Origin: Oceanobacter sp.
GTDB taxonomy: Bacteria; Pseudomonadota; Gammaproteobacteria; Pseudomonadales; Oceanobacteraceae
Length of the DNA stretch: 64,000 nucleotides
Direction: 5' to 3'
Assembly (NCBI GenBank): GCA_002733645.1
Contig: NVWL01000001.1
Coordinates: forward strand, 1-64,000
The notes beneath the pieces are model-generated. The model searched no databases. It was given only the letters and a program-made list of their open reading frames with translations, and was not told the DNA's origin. This document shows positions 46,438 to 56,203 of the stretch, in pieces. The translations under genes and the position numbers were made by a program. The number at the start of each line of letters is the position of its first letter. Position 1 is the stretch's first letter.

Positions 46438-47304
46438 TTAAGGTTTAACAAACTTAAGCGTCATGCGATCGCTCTCACCAATGGCTAAATATGTGTCTTT
46501 CTGAATATCTCCGCCACGTAATGAAGGCGGTAATGACCACACGCCATTGGTATGGTCGCGAGTGTCTTTCGGGTTCGCATTCACCTCAGACTGCCCAGCA
46601 GGCTCAAAGCCAGAGTTGATAGCTAATTGAGTAACGTAAGCTACCGACACGTAACCACTTTCAACCATCTGTTCTCGGCTAAAATCGGCCGGTGCTCGGT
46701 GTTCAACCACCCCTAATATCCCGCCGGGTTTGAGTGCGCGGTAAGCGGCATCAAAGACGTTTTGCTCTTGGTTGTTGCGCATCCAGTTGTGTACGTTACG
46801 GAATGTCAGAACCCGATCAGCCATTCCCGCCGGCGCAATTTGAATCCGCTCAGGTGGTGCAAGCTCGGTTATTTGAAGATTGCCAAAAAGGTCAGGCTTG
46901 TTCAGGAATCGTTGTTCAAATTCCTGCCGAGCATTACGGAAAAACTTAACCGGACTTTCTTGTGCAAAGTGAGCAGCTATTAGCTGACCGTGTTGGCGCA
47001 AATACGGTGCTAAGACGGCGGTATACCAGCCTTTACCTGGCCAAATCTCAACTACGGTATGCTCCGGCTCAATTTCAAAAAACATCAGCGTTTCGGCTGG
47101 GTGACGATATTGGTCTCTGGTCGTTTCAGCGGCTGTTCGCACGGTATGCAACTGTGTTTCTGGTTGTGACGATGTCGCAGTGAGAGGTTTATTCGATTCA
47201 GCGCTTGGCGCCGCAGTTTGGTCATCTGTTGAACAGGCCATTAGAGCGGTCGAACTCAGGATCGCTAAAAAGAGCACCGGCATACATGTGAGTGTGCGTA
47301 TCAT
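46438..47304 (-). CDS. Lipoprotein-type class I SAM methyltransferase-like protein
   Basis: A 288-residue protein with a lipoprotein signal peptide (lipobox LMAC, Cys24). After a Thr/Ser/Gln-rich linker comes a class I methyltransferase fold (about 70-260). Its motif I reads VVEIWPGKGWYTAVLAPYL, a form known from a family of predicted exported methyltransferases (COG4798-like). Motif post-I and the FRNVHNWM segment are present. A SAM-dependent enzyme outside the cytoplasm is puzzling because SAM is cytoplasmic, so the true ligand or reaction may differ. It is followed on the left by the GC-rich repeat and preceded by a LysR regulator on the same strand. Confidence 0.8.
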   Translation of the reverse strand: MIRTLTCMPVLFLAILSSTALMACSTDDQTAAPSAESNKPLTATSSQPETQLHTVRTAAETTRDQYRHPAETLMFFEIEPEHTVVEIWPGKGWYTAVLAPYLRQHGQLIAAHFAQESPVKFFRNARQEFEQRFLNKPDLFGNLQITELAPPERIQIAPAGMADRVLTFRNVHNWMRNNQEQNVFDAAYRALKPGGILGVVEHRAPADFSREQMVESGYVSVAYVTQLAINSGFEPAGQSEVNANPKDTRDHTNGVWSLPPSLRGGDIQKDTYLAIGESDRMTLKFVKP

Positions 47305-47318
47305 CCCTGTGAATCCTC

Positions 47319-48287
47319 TTATTGGTTATCAATGTCAGTCGGTACTGCGGGTGTTAGTTCTGTTATTACACCAACCTCCCAAGGAGGAGTCGGTCGGACA
47401 GATTCGATCACAAAATCAACGAAACTGCGCACCTTCGCCGACAAGTGCCGATTGCTCGGGTACAACGCATGAATAGGGCTAGCCTCAAATGGCCAATCCT
47501 GTAATACCGGAACTAAGCTTCCTGCGCGAATAGCGGGGGCAGCAATTAAGGTTGGCAGTGGTGATATGCCCGCGCCTGACATCGCCAAGGTATATAAACT
47601 GGCAAAGTCGTTTACTTGAATTCGTGCTTTCACGTTGTGATTGTATAGTTCTTCATTGGCTCCGCAGAGTTGCCAGCTAGCCCACTGAGTCAGGTTTATC
47701 AGTGAATGCTCGGCAAGGTTCTCAGGGTGTTTTGGCATACCGTGTTGCTTGATGTAATCAGGGCTTGCGCAAAGAAGAGAGCGGGCATCGCCTAAATGCC
47801 GACCAATCAGAGAAGAATCTTCAAGATTACCTACTCGGAATGCGACATCAATGCCGTCTTGAACGAGATCTAATTTCTGATCGCTTAACACGAGATCTAC
47901 ACTGACCTGAGGGTGTTTTTCTGTGTACTCAGCAATAAGGCCCGATAGCACCGTGGCACCAAATAAGACCGGGGCAGTAAGGCGTAGCGTACCTGTGGGT
48001 GTGCTCTGCATACGCGTGACGGCGATATTGGCTTCTTCTATTTCACCAAGGATGCGAGCACATTGGTTGTAGTAAGCATTTCCCGTATCGGTTAAACGCA
48101 GGCTGCGCGTGGTACGTTGAATGAGGCGAACGCCTAAACGTTCCTCCAATTGCGTAATCTTACGGCTCACCGTGGATTTAGGCAGCCCCAGATTTTTGGC
48201 GGCACCAGTAAAACTGCCGGCTTCGACGACATGAACGAAAATAGCCATTTCGTTGAGGTCAAACTCTTCGCGTTTACCGATTTGCAT
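47319..48287 (-). CDS. LysR-family transcriptional regulator
   Basis: A 322-residue LysR regulator. It has an N-terminal winged HTH (about 10-70) with FVHVVEAGSFTGAAKNLGL and KSTVSRKITQLEERLGVRL, then the substrate-binding domain (about 95-300). The class resembles CrgA/DsdC-like LysR proteins that act on nearby oxidoreductase or efflux genes. It lies 15 bp upstream of the exported methyltransferase and about 100 bp downstream of the TonB receptor gene, all on the minus strand. Confidence 0.9.
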   Translation of the reverse strand: MQIGKREEFDLNEMAIFVHVVEAGSFTGAAKNLGLPKSTVSRKITQLEERLGVRLIQRTTRSLRLTDTGNAYYNQCARILGEIEEANIAVTRMQSTPTGTLRLTAPVLFGATVLSGLIAEYTEKHPQVSVDLVLSDQKLDLVQDGIDVAFRVGNLEDSSLIGRHLGDARSLLCASPDYIKQHGMPKHPENLAEHSLINLTQWASWQLCGANEELYNHNVKARIQVNDFASLYTLAMSGAGISPLPTLIAAPAIRAGSLVPVLQDWPFEASPIHALYPSNRHLSAKVRSFVDFVIESVRPTPPWEVGVITELTPAVPTDIDNQ

Positions 48288-48391
48288 TAGGAAATCTCTG
48301 TTTTTAGTAAATTAGGCATAGTATGGCCTTAAAATCACTGATTTGGAATATTAATGGGACAATTGTCTGTGATGACAGACTTTATGGCCGC

Positions 48392-50419
48392 TTAGAACAC
48401 CATTCGAACCCCAAAAGAGGCGAGTGGAGGTAAATCGTTCACTTCTTCTCGTTCACTATAGTCTGCATTGAGGTAGCGATACCCCGTCACATTTTTACGG
48501 GCGTAAAGATTAATGACTTCTATGTAGAGATCCATATTCCACGTCGTGAACTGGAAATTGCGATCAGCGCGCACATCAAGGCGGTGATAAGCCGGGAGAC
48601 GTTCAGAAAATGGATCACCGTAGATCGGGTTGAATAAACCAGCGACATTGTCATCGGCTTCAACCCCTTCCAGCGGAGTCACTAGCTGGCCACTCTCGTA
48701 GCGCCACTTTAAACCCAGCCCCCAATGTTTGTTCCAGCGGTAATTACCGACCAGATTAATCACAAGGGGCTTATCGTAGGCGTAGCGGAAATCTTCTCCG
48801 GTAATGTCATTTTCGCGCTCAGTACGTGACAGCGCGACAGATACCCAGCCGTACCAGCGTTCACTAAAGTCTGCGTTGAGTAATGTTTCAACGCCATACG
48901 CTTGTCCCGAACCGTCATTACTGTAGCGTGGCAATTGGTTGTATTCACTGACGGTGAGGTCGCTGTCGTTCTCTTGTGGAGCGCGAGACACAACGATGTC
49001 GCTTAATTCCTTATAGTAAATTTCAGATTTAAGTGAGAGGCCTTCTTTTATTAGATATTCGGTCCCGGTAACGTAATGGGTAGCGCGCGTTTCATCTAAT
49101 TCAGGATTGCCAAACTCTGGTGTGTATTCCCCCGGATTTCCCGGAAGTGAGTGATACTGTCCATAGCCCGCCGTCCAAGTTACCGAAGGGCTTACTATTA
49201 AACGACTATCAAGTTTTGGCTCAAGGTATCGATTGCCTGAGTATTCGTGATACGAAAATAGCAGTCCGGGGGTAAATTGCCAGCGATCAGTCACGTCCCA
49301 GCGATCTGCAAGATTGATGTTGGTTTCACGCATGGTTAAAGCGCCTTGGCCTTGGAGAGTTTCTGTTGCCGTAGCCAAACGACAATCGCTGCTGAACTCA
49401 TCACAAGGTGGTGCTGTGAACGCACCACGATAATTAATACGTTGCTCGGCAAACTCTAGCCCCCAACGAAATTCATGTGAATAAGATACTGGGTAGGCGA
49501 ACTGGGTACGTAACCCATAACGGTTACTTTTAGCATCAATAAAATTGCCTTGGCCAAGCTGAAATTCGAAGCTTTCTTCAAGTTGCGATAATCCTAACTT
49601 AGCGCTTAAACCTGAACCATAGACTTTATCAACTACCACCCCTTGGCTATTAAAATATTGCTCAGCGGCTAGACCACCACTTAGGGCTGGGTCTTGCTGA
49701 ACAGCGTCGGAATCGTCCGCAAAGTCGAGGCCGACCTTATCTCGAGCGCCGACAACCTGAAGTTGGATCGACGTAAGCGCGTCTGGCTGATACTCGTAAC
49801 GAGCTTGGTAATCATAAAACTCAGGCACGGTGGTAAATTCAAACTGATCCGAGTCGATAATATTTTCAAGGTAGTACTGAAACAAACTCATGCGGCCACT
49901 GACAAAAAACGCTTGGTTATCCGCGGTGGGAACATCAAATAAAACACCTGCGCGCAGTAAGCTTAAATCAACAATGGTCTGACGATCATCAAAGTAGGGG
50001 GAGCGAGATTGGCTAGTGATAACTGCGCCAGTGGCACCATTAAATTCAGAACCAAAAGCGGCGGGGTATAAATCAAAGCCTTCAACCAAAGCATCATTGA
50101 TGATACTAGAGCCATCATTATGGAAGAGATAACCCACAGGTAAAAAATCGAGATAATATGCGTTATCGCTTGGTGAAGACCCTCGAACGGCAGGCTCGGC
50201 TTCGCGGCCATTCCCAAATACCACCCCAGGCAAGGCTTCAATCGCACGCAATGGATCATTTCCTGATCCAGGAACCTTAAGTAATTTTTTTATTTTAGGT
50301 GCGGCTTCAATAGCCTCGCTGCTGGTGGTTGTGACCGTATCCAGCTGTACCTCGTCGCCTTGAACCGCGTAAGCGGTGATATACATTGTTGCCAAGGTTA
50401 ACTTTATAAATTTACGCAT
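48392..50419 (-). CDS. TonB-dependent receptor at the end of the photolyase-linked gene array
   Basis: A 675-residue outer-membrane receptor. It has a signal peptide (1-21), a short N-terminal TonB-box-like QLDTVTTT and a plug domain (about 45-140: IEALPGVVFGNGREAEPAVRGSS). The barrel ends ASFGVRMVF with a terminal Phe. Several features (NGATGAVITSQSR in the plug, no typical siderophore signature) resemble receptors for lipids or other non-siderophore compounds, but the ligand is unknown. It follows the 308-residue exported protein by 18 bp on the same strand, so it may be a distal part of the light-regulated array. Confidence 0.85.
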   Translation of the reverse strand: MRKFIKLTLATMYITAYAVQGDEVQLDTVTTTSSEAIEAAPKIKKLLKVPGSGNDPLRAIEALPGVVFGNGREAEPAVRGSSPSDNAYYLDFLPVGYLFHNDGSSIINDALVEGFDLYPAAFGSEFNGATGAVITSQSRSPYFDDRQTIVDLSLLRAGVLFDVPTADNQAFFVSGRMSLFQYYLENIIDSDQFEFTTVPEFYDYQARYEYQPDALTSIQLQVVGARDKVGLDFADDSDAVQQDPALSGGLAAEQYFNSQGVVVDKVYGSGLSAKLGLSQLEESFEFQLGQGNFIDAKSNRYGLRTQFAYPVSYSHEFRWGLEFAEQRINYRGAFTAPPCDEFSSDCRLATATETLQGQGALTMRETNINLADRWDVTDRWQFTPGLLFSYHEYSGNRYLEPKLDSRLIVSPSVTWTAGYGQYHSLPGNPGEYTPEFGNPELDETRATHYVTGTEYLIKEGLSLKSEIYYKELSDIVVSRAPQENDSDLTVSEYNQLPRYSNDGSGQAYGVETLLNADFSERWYGWVSVALSRTERENDITGEDFRYAYDKPLVINLVGNYRWNKHWGLGLKWRYESGQLVTPLEGVEADDNVAGLFNPIYGDPFSERLPAYHRLDVRADRNFQFTTWNMDLYIEVINLYARKNVTGYRYLNADYSEREEVNDLPPLASFGVRMVF

Positions 50420-50437
50420 TGAGCAAATCCTTAATGC

Positions 50438-51364
50438 TTATGACTGATCCTTTAGAGGATACGTATAACGTATTTCAGCTTTAATACCATCGCCATTCAT
50501 GGTGCGAATATTAGTAAGACCTCGATAGGTGAGTAAACGCTTAGATTTTATATCGTAAGTTAAAAATACTGGATCAAGTAGCCAAGCAATCCATCGTGAC
50601 TTTAAACGCATTTCAACCGTTAGGGTGCCATCTTTTTGCGCGAGCGGAATAAGGCGGAAGTCGATCCATTCCAAGCGCGAAGGCACAGCAAATGAAAAAT
50701 TTACGGTATCGCCTTCCATAAGGTCATTCCAGTGTGCGCGAACAAACTCATCAAAGCCCGCATCGATCACGGGAGTGTAATCGGGTTTAGAAAGGATTTT
50801 ATTGCCGGACTCTTCGGGCTCTTTGTACTCAACACGCCAACGCTTTCCGTCTTGCTCCATGCTTTCGCTGTAGCCGTACCGGTCGTCGGTTAGCATAAAG
50901 TCAGGAGTTGCCGAGTTGTCCGAACCAGTGTTGCTGGAGTCAGAGTTGTTGGAGTCAGAGTTGTTGAATTGAGAGCGGTAGCGATTGTTTTTCTCGGCAA
51001 ATAGCTGATTGTCGGCATCGTAATACAGCGTAGTGCGCTCAATCGGTTGGCCGTCTTTCATCGTCAACGTGTGATCTTCGCGATACAAAATTTGATCATT
51101 ATCGAGGCTGTAGGCTGTGCCTGAATAATGAATAGACTGATCTTTTGTATGAGTTAGACTTTTCGATTCAACAGCTTCGGCAGCGTTTGTCGTTAAACTT
51201 AAGCACAATGGCAAGATCAAGGCTAAGACCGCTACGCTAACGGACATGAGCGCTGAAGTTATTGCTGGGATAGCTGTTGTGCTAGCCGTTGTGTTAGCCG
51301 CTGTATAGTGTGTAGCGTTACAGCCTAACGATACCAATCTCTTCATGTTAATAATCCAACTCAT
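50438..51364 (-). CDS. Hypothetical exported protein in the photolyase-linked array
   Basis: A 308-residue protein with a long N-terminal region (about 1-60) ending in a hydrophobic stretch and a probable signal cleavage near TNAAEA, then a beta-rich domain. A low-complexity Asn/Ser/Asp stretch (about 133-148) is encoded by a 15-bp tandem repeat (50936-50950 and 50951-50965). The N-terminus is also repetitive (TTASTTAIPAITS). GGAG lies six bases before the ATG at 51364. No family is named with confidence. The end reads YDIKSKRLLTYRGLTNI, which suggests a periplasmic lipid- or barrel-associated factor. It lies between the DUF2878 gene and the TonB receptor. Confidence 0.65.
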   Translation of the reverse strand: MSWIINMKRLVSLGCNATHYTAANTTASTTAIPAITSALMSVSVAVLALILPLCLSLTTNAAEAVESKSLTHTKDQSIHYSGTAYSLDNDQILYREDHTLTMKDGQPIERTTLYYDADNQLFAEKNNRYRSQFNNSDSNNSDSSNTGSDNSATPDFMLTDDRYGYSESMEQDGKRWRVEYKEPEESGNKILSKPDYTPVIDAGFDEFVRAHWNDLMEGDTVNFSFAVPSRLEWIDFRLIPLAQKDGTLTVEMRLKSRWIAWLLDPVFLTYDIKSKRLLTYRGLTNIRTMNGDGIKAEIRYTYPLKDQS

Positions 51365-51408
51365 ACTTTTCTCCGACGTCCCATACCGGGGACTTTAATG
51401 AACAGCGT

Positions 51409-51903
51409 TTATTTCACTGTCACAGCTGGCGTGTATTTATTAAATATCCAAGATAAACAGCCCATCAGTATTCCCCAGCCCAAGCCAACGGCGATTAAAC
51501 CGAAAGGCGATAGCTCAATCGCCCCCATGACCGAGCCGGCGTAATAGCTGAAGGGGGCTGCGATGGCTGAAAGCAAAGCAATCAACCATGGGCGCTGAAA
51601 AAAAGTAAGTAACGAATGCTGTAATGTGCAATTGAAAGCCAGCCATAACAACATCAACCAAGCGGGGATGACGGCTAAATTGTAATTAGGAAACTGAATA
51701 AATCCGAGTGAATACCAGAGGCTATCAATGGAAAACCCCGCCACAGTGCCTGCGATAATAAACCGCCACTCATGTATTTTTACAACTTGAGAATGCCACA
51801 TTAAAAAAAGTGCCACAGCACCGGCAGCCCAGAGTGAGCCACCGAGTACACAAGCGAACCAGCACAGCTGAAATGCCACCGCATTAACGATCTTATTTAG
51901 CAT
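51409..51903 (-). CDS. DUF2878-like inner-membrane protein
   Basis: A 164-residue integral membrane protein with about five TM helices and a characteristic SLWYSLGFIQFP segment. DUF2878 proteins are regular members of photolyase/Cfa-like gene clusters in Vibrio and relatives. It follows the Cfa-like gene by seven bases. The function is unknown; a role in handling the modified lipid is only suggested by context. Confidence 0.78.
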   Translation of the reverse strand: MLNKIVNAVAFQLCWFACVLGGSLWAAGAVALFLMWHSQVVKIHEWRFIIAGTVAGFSIDSLWYSLGFIQFPNYNLAVIPAWLMLLWLAFNCTLQHSLLTFFQRPWLIALLSAIAAPFSYYAGSVMGAIELSPFGLIAVGLGWGILMGCLSWIFNKYTPAVTVK

Positions 51904-51910
51904 AAATTTT

Positions 51911-53161
51911 TTATAACTCGCCGAGTACAGGAGTACGACGGTTGAGAGGTTTGGCGAACATTAAATGGACATCGCCAATAACACGCTCAGCAAAACCGCC
52001 TTCGCAGTACGCAAAATAGAAATCCCATAAACGAATGAAGTCTTCGCTGTAACCCTTGGCGATGATGTCTTGTTTGTTTTCTAGGAAGCGTTTACGCCAA
52101 GCCGCTAAAGTGCGTGCGTAATGCGGGGTGATGTCTTCCATGTGCGTCATCTTCATATCGGTTTTGCGTGTAACTGCGGTTTGAATCGCGGTAATACACG
52201 GAATAAAACTGCCCGGAAAAATATAGCGTTTAATGAAGTCGACGTCTTTTTTGGCTTGCTCGTAGCGTTGATCGTCGATAGTGATTGCTTGAATTAGCGC
52301 AATGCCATTATCTTTGAGTAGTCGGCTAATGGTCTCTACGTAGGTGTCTAGATATTCCCAGCCAACGGCCTCAATCATCTCGATGGATACCAGCTTGTCG
52401 AATTGGCCTTCGAGTGCACGATAGTCTTTTTTCAATAGAGTAATTTTATCTTCTAAGCCTTCTTCTTTTACTTTTTGCTCGGCCCACGCGTATTGTTCAT
52501 CAGAAATCGTCGTGGTGGTGACCTTGCAGCCGTAATGTTTAGCCGCATGAATGGCCATTGATCCCCAGCCGGTACCAATTTCTACCAAGTGGTCGCTTGG
52601 TTGTAAGTCGAGTTTTTGGCAGATTCGGTCGAGCTTGTAAATTGAGGCCTCTTCCATCGTCGCCGTCTCAGAGGGAAAAATACCACTGGAATACATCATG
52701 GTTGGATCAAGAAACAGCTCAAACATATCATTGCCCAAGTCATAGTGCGCCGCGATGTTTCGACGTGATCCTTTGGCGGTATTGCGATTGAGGGCATGAA
52801 TGCCTTTCAGGGCAAACTTTCCTATATTTGCGAGGCCGCTATCAAGGCTGTCGACCACGTCTTTATTGCGCGAGAGAATGCGGATCAAGGTAGGTAAATC
52901 GCTACAGCTCCAGTCGCCGGTCATATAAGACTCACCAGCGCCAACGCTGCCATTGAGTGCAATACTGCGGTAGGCCTCGCTGTCGTTGATGGTTAAATTT
53001 ACGCTGAAATCAGAGCTGCCATCGCCGAATAGAAATGAATCTTCGCCTTCAAATACAGTGATAGAGCCTGTGTGTAAATTTTTCAACGTGCCAAACAGTC
53101 CGCTGCGGCAGAACCTATCCATCCACGGCATTTCTTCAGCTTTTAGAGTCAGTGTTTTCAT
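51911..53161 (-). CDS. Cfa-like lipid methyltransferase lacking cyclopropane-synthase catalytic residues
   Basis: A 416-residue SAM-dependent enzyme of the cyclopropane fatty acid synthase family: motif I HLVEIGTGWGSMA (about 191-203) and the NDMFELFLDP lead-in. In E. coli Cfa, Cys139 and His266 help hold the catalytic bicarbonate. Here the aligned positions are Ser159 (MYSSGIF) and Gln291 (ALIQAIT), while Glu264 (IEAVG) is kept. A true ring-closing reaction is therefore unlikely. A methyl transfer to unsaturated acyl chains, as proposed for UfaM-type enzymes, is more plausible. It has a good AAGGA site and follows the DUF1365 gene by 17 bp. Confidence 0.88.
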   Translation of the reverse strand: MKTLTLKAEEMPWMDRFCRSGLFGTLKNLHTGSITVFEGEDSFLFGDGSSDFSVNLTINDSEAYRSIALNGSVGAGESYMTGDWSCSDLPTLIRILSRNKDVVDSLDSGLANIGKFALKGIHALNRNTAKGSRRNIAAHYDLGNDMFELFLDPTMMYSSGIFPSETATMEEASIYKLDRICQKLDLQPSDHLVEIGTGWGSMAIHAAKHYGCKVTTTTISDEQYAWAEQKVKEEGLEDKITLLKKDYRALEGQFDKLVSIEMIEAVGWEYLDTYVETISRLLKDNGIALIQAITIDDQRYEQAKKDVDFIKRYIFPGSFIPCITAIQTAVTRKTDMKMTHMEDITPHYARTLAAWRKRFLENKQDIIAKGYSEDFIRLWDFYFAYCEGGFAERVIGDVHLMFAKPLNRRTPVLGEL

Positions 53162-53178
53162 CGTTATTCCTTCTACCT

Positions 53179-54153
53179 CTATTTCTGTTCTGGATGCAGA
53201 GTATTCTGCGGTTTATGTTTGGGTGTAGGTTGCGTTCTGTTATGAGGATCATTATTGGGGTGATCGTAAAATGGCGCTTTTTTAAGCCATAATCGCATTG
53301 CGTTACTGTATATTCCCCACACTACTTTGAGCGTCATCAACGGATATTGCAGCAGCGCTTGGCGCATACTCGATGCGGTAAGAGCGCGTCGTTGCATCGC
53401 CATGGTGGCATCAAAGTCCAGACGGCCTTCGTTGTGAAACGGCGCGTTCCGCTCTGATTCTGGATCGCTAGTATCGGTAGGTGGCGATTCATTATTGAAC
53501 GTCTGCATATGAATAAAGCACTGATCTGTGATCTCGGGCATGCTCCACACATACGTCATATCTAATGGATTGAACGGCGAAACATGGAATACCTTATCGA
53601 ACACATAGCGGTATCGTTTGCTTGAACTCTCTCCCGCCTTACTATGAACGTGGTCAGCCTTGATGCCACGCCTTTCGAAGCTTTTAGATGTTGGCTGGTT
53701 CGCAATTAAGGTGTAATGAAAGCGCTCATCCCAAGGCGTATTTGTAATTTCAGAGACGATCCCCAGTAAATTTTCCTGCGCATCGTACGCGTAGTAAAAC
53801 GTTACCGGATTAATTAAATACCCAAAGTAACGTAAGTTAGTCATCATGCAAATGGTATGAGGGCGGACACCAGTATCGCGCTCAAATGCGCAGCAAACAT
53901 GATCTTTCAGATCTTGAGTACTGTTTGTTGTGTCAGTGCTTTTATGGTCTTTCAGTTTGAAATAGTCGCCACGACAAAAGCGTGCCAGCGACCAAGGGCC
54001 TGTTCCCCATAAAGACGTTTTTGAAAATACAGCATCAGCCTCATCAAGATTCAACCACAGCATAAATGCGCGGTATTCAATATGATTATCGACCGGGTGA
54101 TAGCGTCGGTGGCGCACAGAGCCTGTAAACAGAGCGCTGTTTAAATAGCTCAC
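53179..54153 (-). CDS. DUF1365 family protein
   Basis: A 324-residue protein of the DUF1365 family: [20 protein letters not shown] at the N-terminus, [19 protein letters not shown] in the centre, and [18 protein letters not shown]1365 genes are almost always beside a Cfa-like gene and the FAD oxidoreductase, as here, suggesting a shared step in fatty-acid modification. It overlaps the FAD gene by four bases (ATGA). Confidence 0.9.
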   Translation of the reverse strand: MSYLNSALFTGSVRHRRYHPVDNHIEYRAFMLWLNLDEADAVFSKTSLWGTGPWSLARFCRGDYFKLKDHKSTDTTNSTQDLKDHVCCAFERDTGVRPHTICMMTNLRYFGYLINPVTFYYAYDAQENLLGIVSEITNTPWDERFHYTLIANQPTSKSFERRGIKADHVHSKAGESSSKRYRYVFDKVFHVSPFNPLDMTYVWSMPEITDQCFIHMQTFNNESPPTDTSDPESERNAPFHNEGRLDFDATMAMQRRALTASSMRQALLQYPLMTLKVVWGIYSNAMRLWLKKAPFYDHPNNDPHNRTQPTPKHKPQNTLHPEQK

Positions 54154-55412
54154 GATAATTTCACACCTAATGCTTCAGTGACACGCAAGGCACTGCAGAC
54201 GCCGTCTTCATGAAAGCCGTTAAACCAGTAGGCACCACAAAAATGCGTTCGATTTATGCCGCTGATTTCCGTGTGGCGTTGTTGGGCAGCCATGCCTTTC
54301 AGGGTAAATACCGGGTGAGCGTATTGAAACTGTCGAATGATTGCCTTCGGATCAATCATTTCTGTTTTATTCAAGGTGACGCAAAAATCGACCGGGGCGG
54401 TTTCAAAATTTTGCAGACGATTCATGTAGTAAGTGACCGCGACCGCATCCTCTTTTTTGCCATCAATATGATAATTCCATGCGGCCCAAGCTAACTTTCG
54501 TTTGGGTAAAATATTGCGATCTGTATGCAATACCACATCGTTCATTTTGTAGGGGATAGCGCCTAGCACGTCCTGTTCGGTCGCGCTGGCATCATTCAGC
54601 ATGTGTAAGGCTTGATCGCTATGACACGCAAAGATCACTTGGTCAAAGGTTTCTGTACCACGGTGGCTGGTAATTTCAACACACGTAGGTTTTCGACTGA
54701 CGCCGTCAACCGGAGTATTTAAATACACTTGTTTAGCCGGTAAGTCTTTCAGCATGCGTTCAACGTACGTACGAGATCCGCCAGAAATGACGCGCCACTG
54801 TGGACGATCATCAACACTTAGCATGCCGTGGTTGTTAAAAAATCGTACAAAAAAGTAGAGTGGAAATTGCATCATCATGTCTTCGCTGGCCGACCAAACC
54901 GCCGCACCCATAGGCACAATGTAGTCATCACGGAAGGCTGAACCATAGTTATTACGCTGTAAATAGCTGCCTAGAGTTTCTTCACGATCCAGCGTGTCGG
55001 CTTTTAGCTCCGCTCGTGTTTCCTTATTAAATCGAATGATGTCGCGAATCATGCCCCAAAAAGAGGGGCGGAAAATATTTCGACGCTGCGCAAACAAACT
55101 ATTGAGTGTATGGCCGTTGTACTCTAAGCCGGTGGTTTCACTTTTTACGCTGAAGCTCATGTCGGAGTCTTCGCTTTTCACACCAAGTTGATCCATTAGG
55201 CGAATGAAGTTTGGGTAGGTCCAATCATTAAAAACAATAAATCCTGTGTTTACTGGCCAAACTTTGCCGTCGATTTCAACGTCGGTGGTTTGTGTGTGGC
55301 CACCACAGTAATCATTTGCTTCGAATAGATGTACGTCGTATTTATGTCGAAGCAACCAAGCACAGGTTAGGCCCGAAATACCGGAGCCAATAATCGCGAT
55401 ACGTTCTTTCAT
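54150..55412 (-). CDS. FAD-dependent oxidoreductase (COG2907-type)
   Basis: About 420 residues from ATG 55412, which shares its A with the SDR stop (TAATG). The N-terminus [19 protein letters not shown] is a dinucleotide-binding motif, followed by [16 protein letters not shown], typical of amine oxidase/phytoene desaturase-like flavoproteins. This family sits with Cfa-like and DUF1365 genes in many proteobacteria and is a candidate for the desaturation step after methylation of an unsaturated acyl chain (furan fatty acid pathway). That role is an inference. A longer reading to 55544 overlaps the SDR gene and is not used. Confidence 0.9.
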   Translation of the reverse strand: MKERIAIIGSGISGLTCAWLLRHKYDVHLFEANDYCGGHTQTTDVEIDGKVWPVNTGFIVFNDWTYPNFIRLMDQLGVKSEDSDMSFSVKSETTGLEYNGHTLNSLFAQRRNIFRPSFWGMIRDIIRFNKETRAELKADTLDREETLGSYLQRNNYGSAFRDDYIVPMGAAVWSASEDMMMQFPLYFFVRFFNNHGMLSVDDRPQWRVISGGSRTYVERMLKDLPAKQVYLNTPVDGVSRKPTCVEITSHRGTETFDQVIFACHSDQALHMLNDASATEQDVLGAIPYKMNDVVLHTDRNILPKRKLAWAAWNYHIDGKKEDAVAVTYYMNRLQNFETAPVDFCVTLNKTEMIDPKAIIRQFQYAHPVFTLKGMAAQQRHTEISGINRTHFCGAYWFNGFHEDGVCSALRVTEALGVKLS

Positions 55413-56203
55413 TATTTTGATTCCTGTTGAGTGTTGGTCGTTGATCTCGACATTGCTGCAGTTATTCTGTGTCGTAAAAAAGCAGGTAAATTCCCAAGCA
55501 TCCATAAAATAAAGGTAAAGCGCTTGGGAAAGTGAATATGCCACGTACGTTTACGTAGGCCTTTCACGATTTCTTTGGCGGCTTGATCCGCAGTAATACG
55601 CATTGGCATTGGGAAATCGTTAACGTCCGTGAGCGGCGTTTTAACGAATCCGGGGCTGACGACTGAAACATCTAAACCAAGGGGGGTTAAATCGGCTTTC
55701 ATGCTCTCAAGAAAATGCGTAACGGCGGCTTTGCTGCTGCCGTAGGCTTGTGCTCTCGGCATAGCAAGCATGGCAACGGATGAGCTAACGCCCACGATAT
55801 AGCCACGTTCACTTTGTTTAAGTAGAGGCAGTGCCGCTCCGACGGTATTCACTAAACCAAGTACATTGGTTTCTAGTACTCGGCGAAATAGAGCGGTATC
55901 AAACTGATTAACATCCACATATTCACAAGTCCCTGCATTGGCGATCACAGTATCTAAGCGCCCAGCCTCAGATTGAATTTGAGCAACGGCAGCGGCTAAC
56001 GATGCTTCATCTGTAATGTCAGCAGCAATGGCTGTGATATTGCTGAAGGCATTTTCTAGGTGCGATAATTTTTCAGCTGAGCGAGCACTAATGTACAAAT
56101 GGGTACACAAAGGGGCTAAGTTTTCCGCCAGCGCTTCGCCAATACCGGACGATGCACCGGTTAACCAGATTACTTGGTTTTTAAGAGGAATCGCGTTGCT
56201 CAT
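55412..56203 (-). CDS. Short-chain dehydrogenase/reductase
   Basis: A 263-residue classical SDR: NAD(P) motif WLTGASSGIGEAL (about 13-25), NAG in VIANAGTCEY, and the catalytic Ser and YxxxK in GVSSSVAML and QAYGSSKAA. The C-terminal third is hydrophobic, hinting at membrane association. It overlaps the SnoaL-like gene upstream by four bases and the FAD gene downstream by one. Confidence 0.92.
   Translation of the reverse strand: MSNAIPLKNQVIWLTGASSGIGEALAENLAPLCTHLYISARSAEKLSHLENAFSNITAIAADITDEASLAAAVAQIQSEAGRLDTVIANAGTCEYVDVNQFDTALFRRVLETNVLGLVNTVGAALPLLKQSERGYIVGVSSSVAMLAMPRAQAYGSSKAAVTHFLESMKADLTPLGLDVSVVSPGFVKTPLTDVNDFPMPMRITADQAAKEIVKGLRKRTWHIHFPKRFTFILWMLGNLPAFLRHRITAAMSRSTTNTQQESK

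Noticed and set aside
50936-50965. 15-bp tandem repeat as a phase-variation switch
   Set aside because: The unit is a multiple of three, so copy changes only alter the Asn/Ser stretch length and do not shift the frame.
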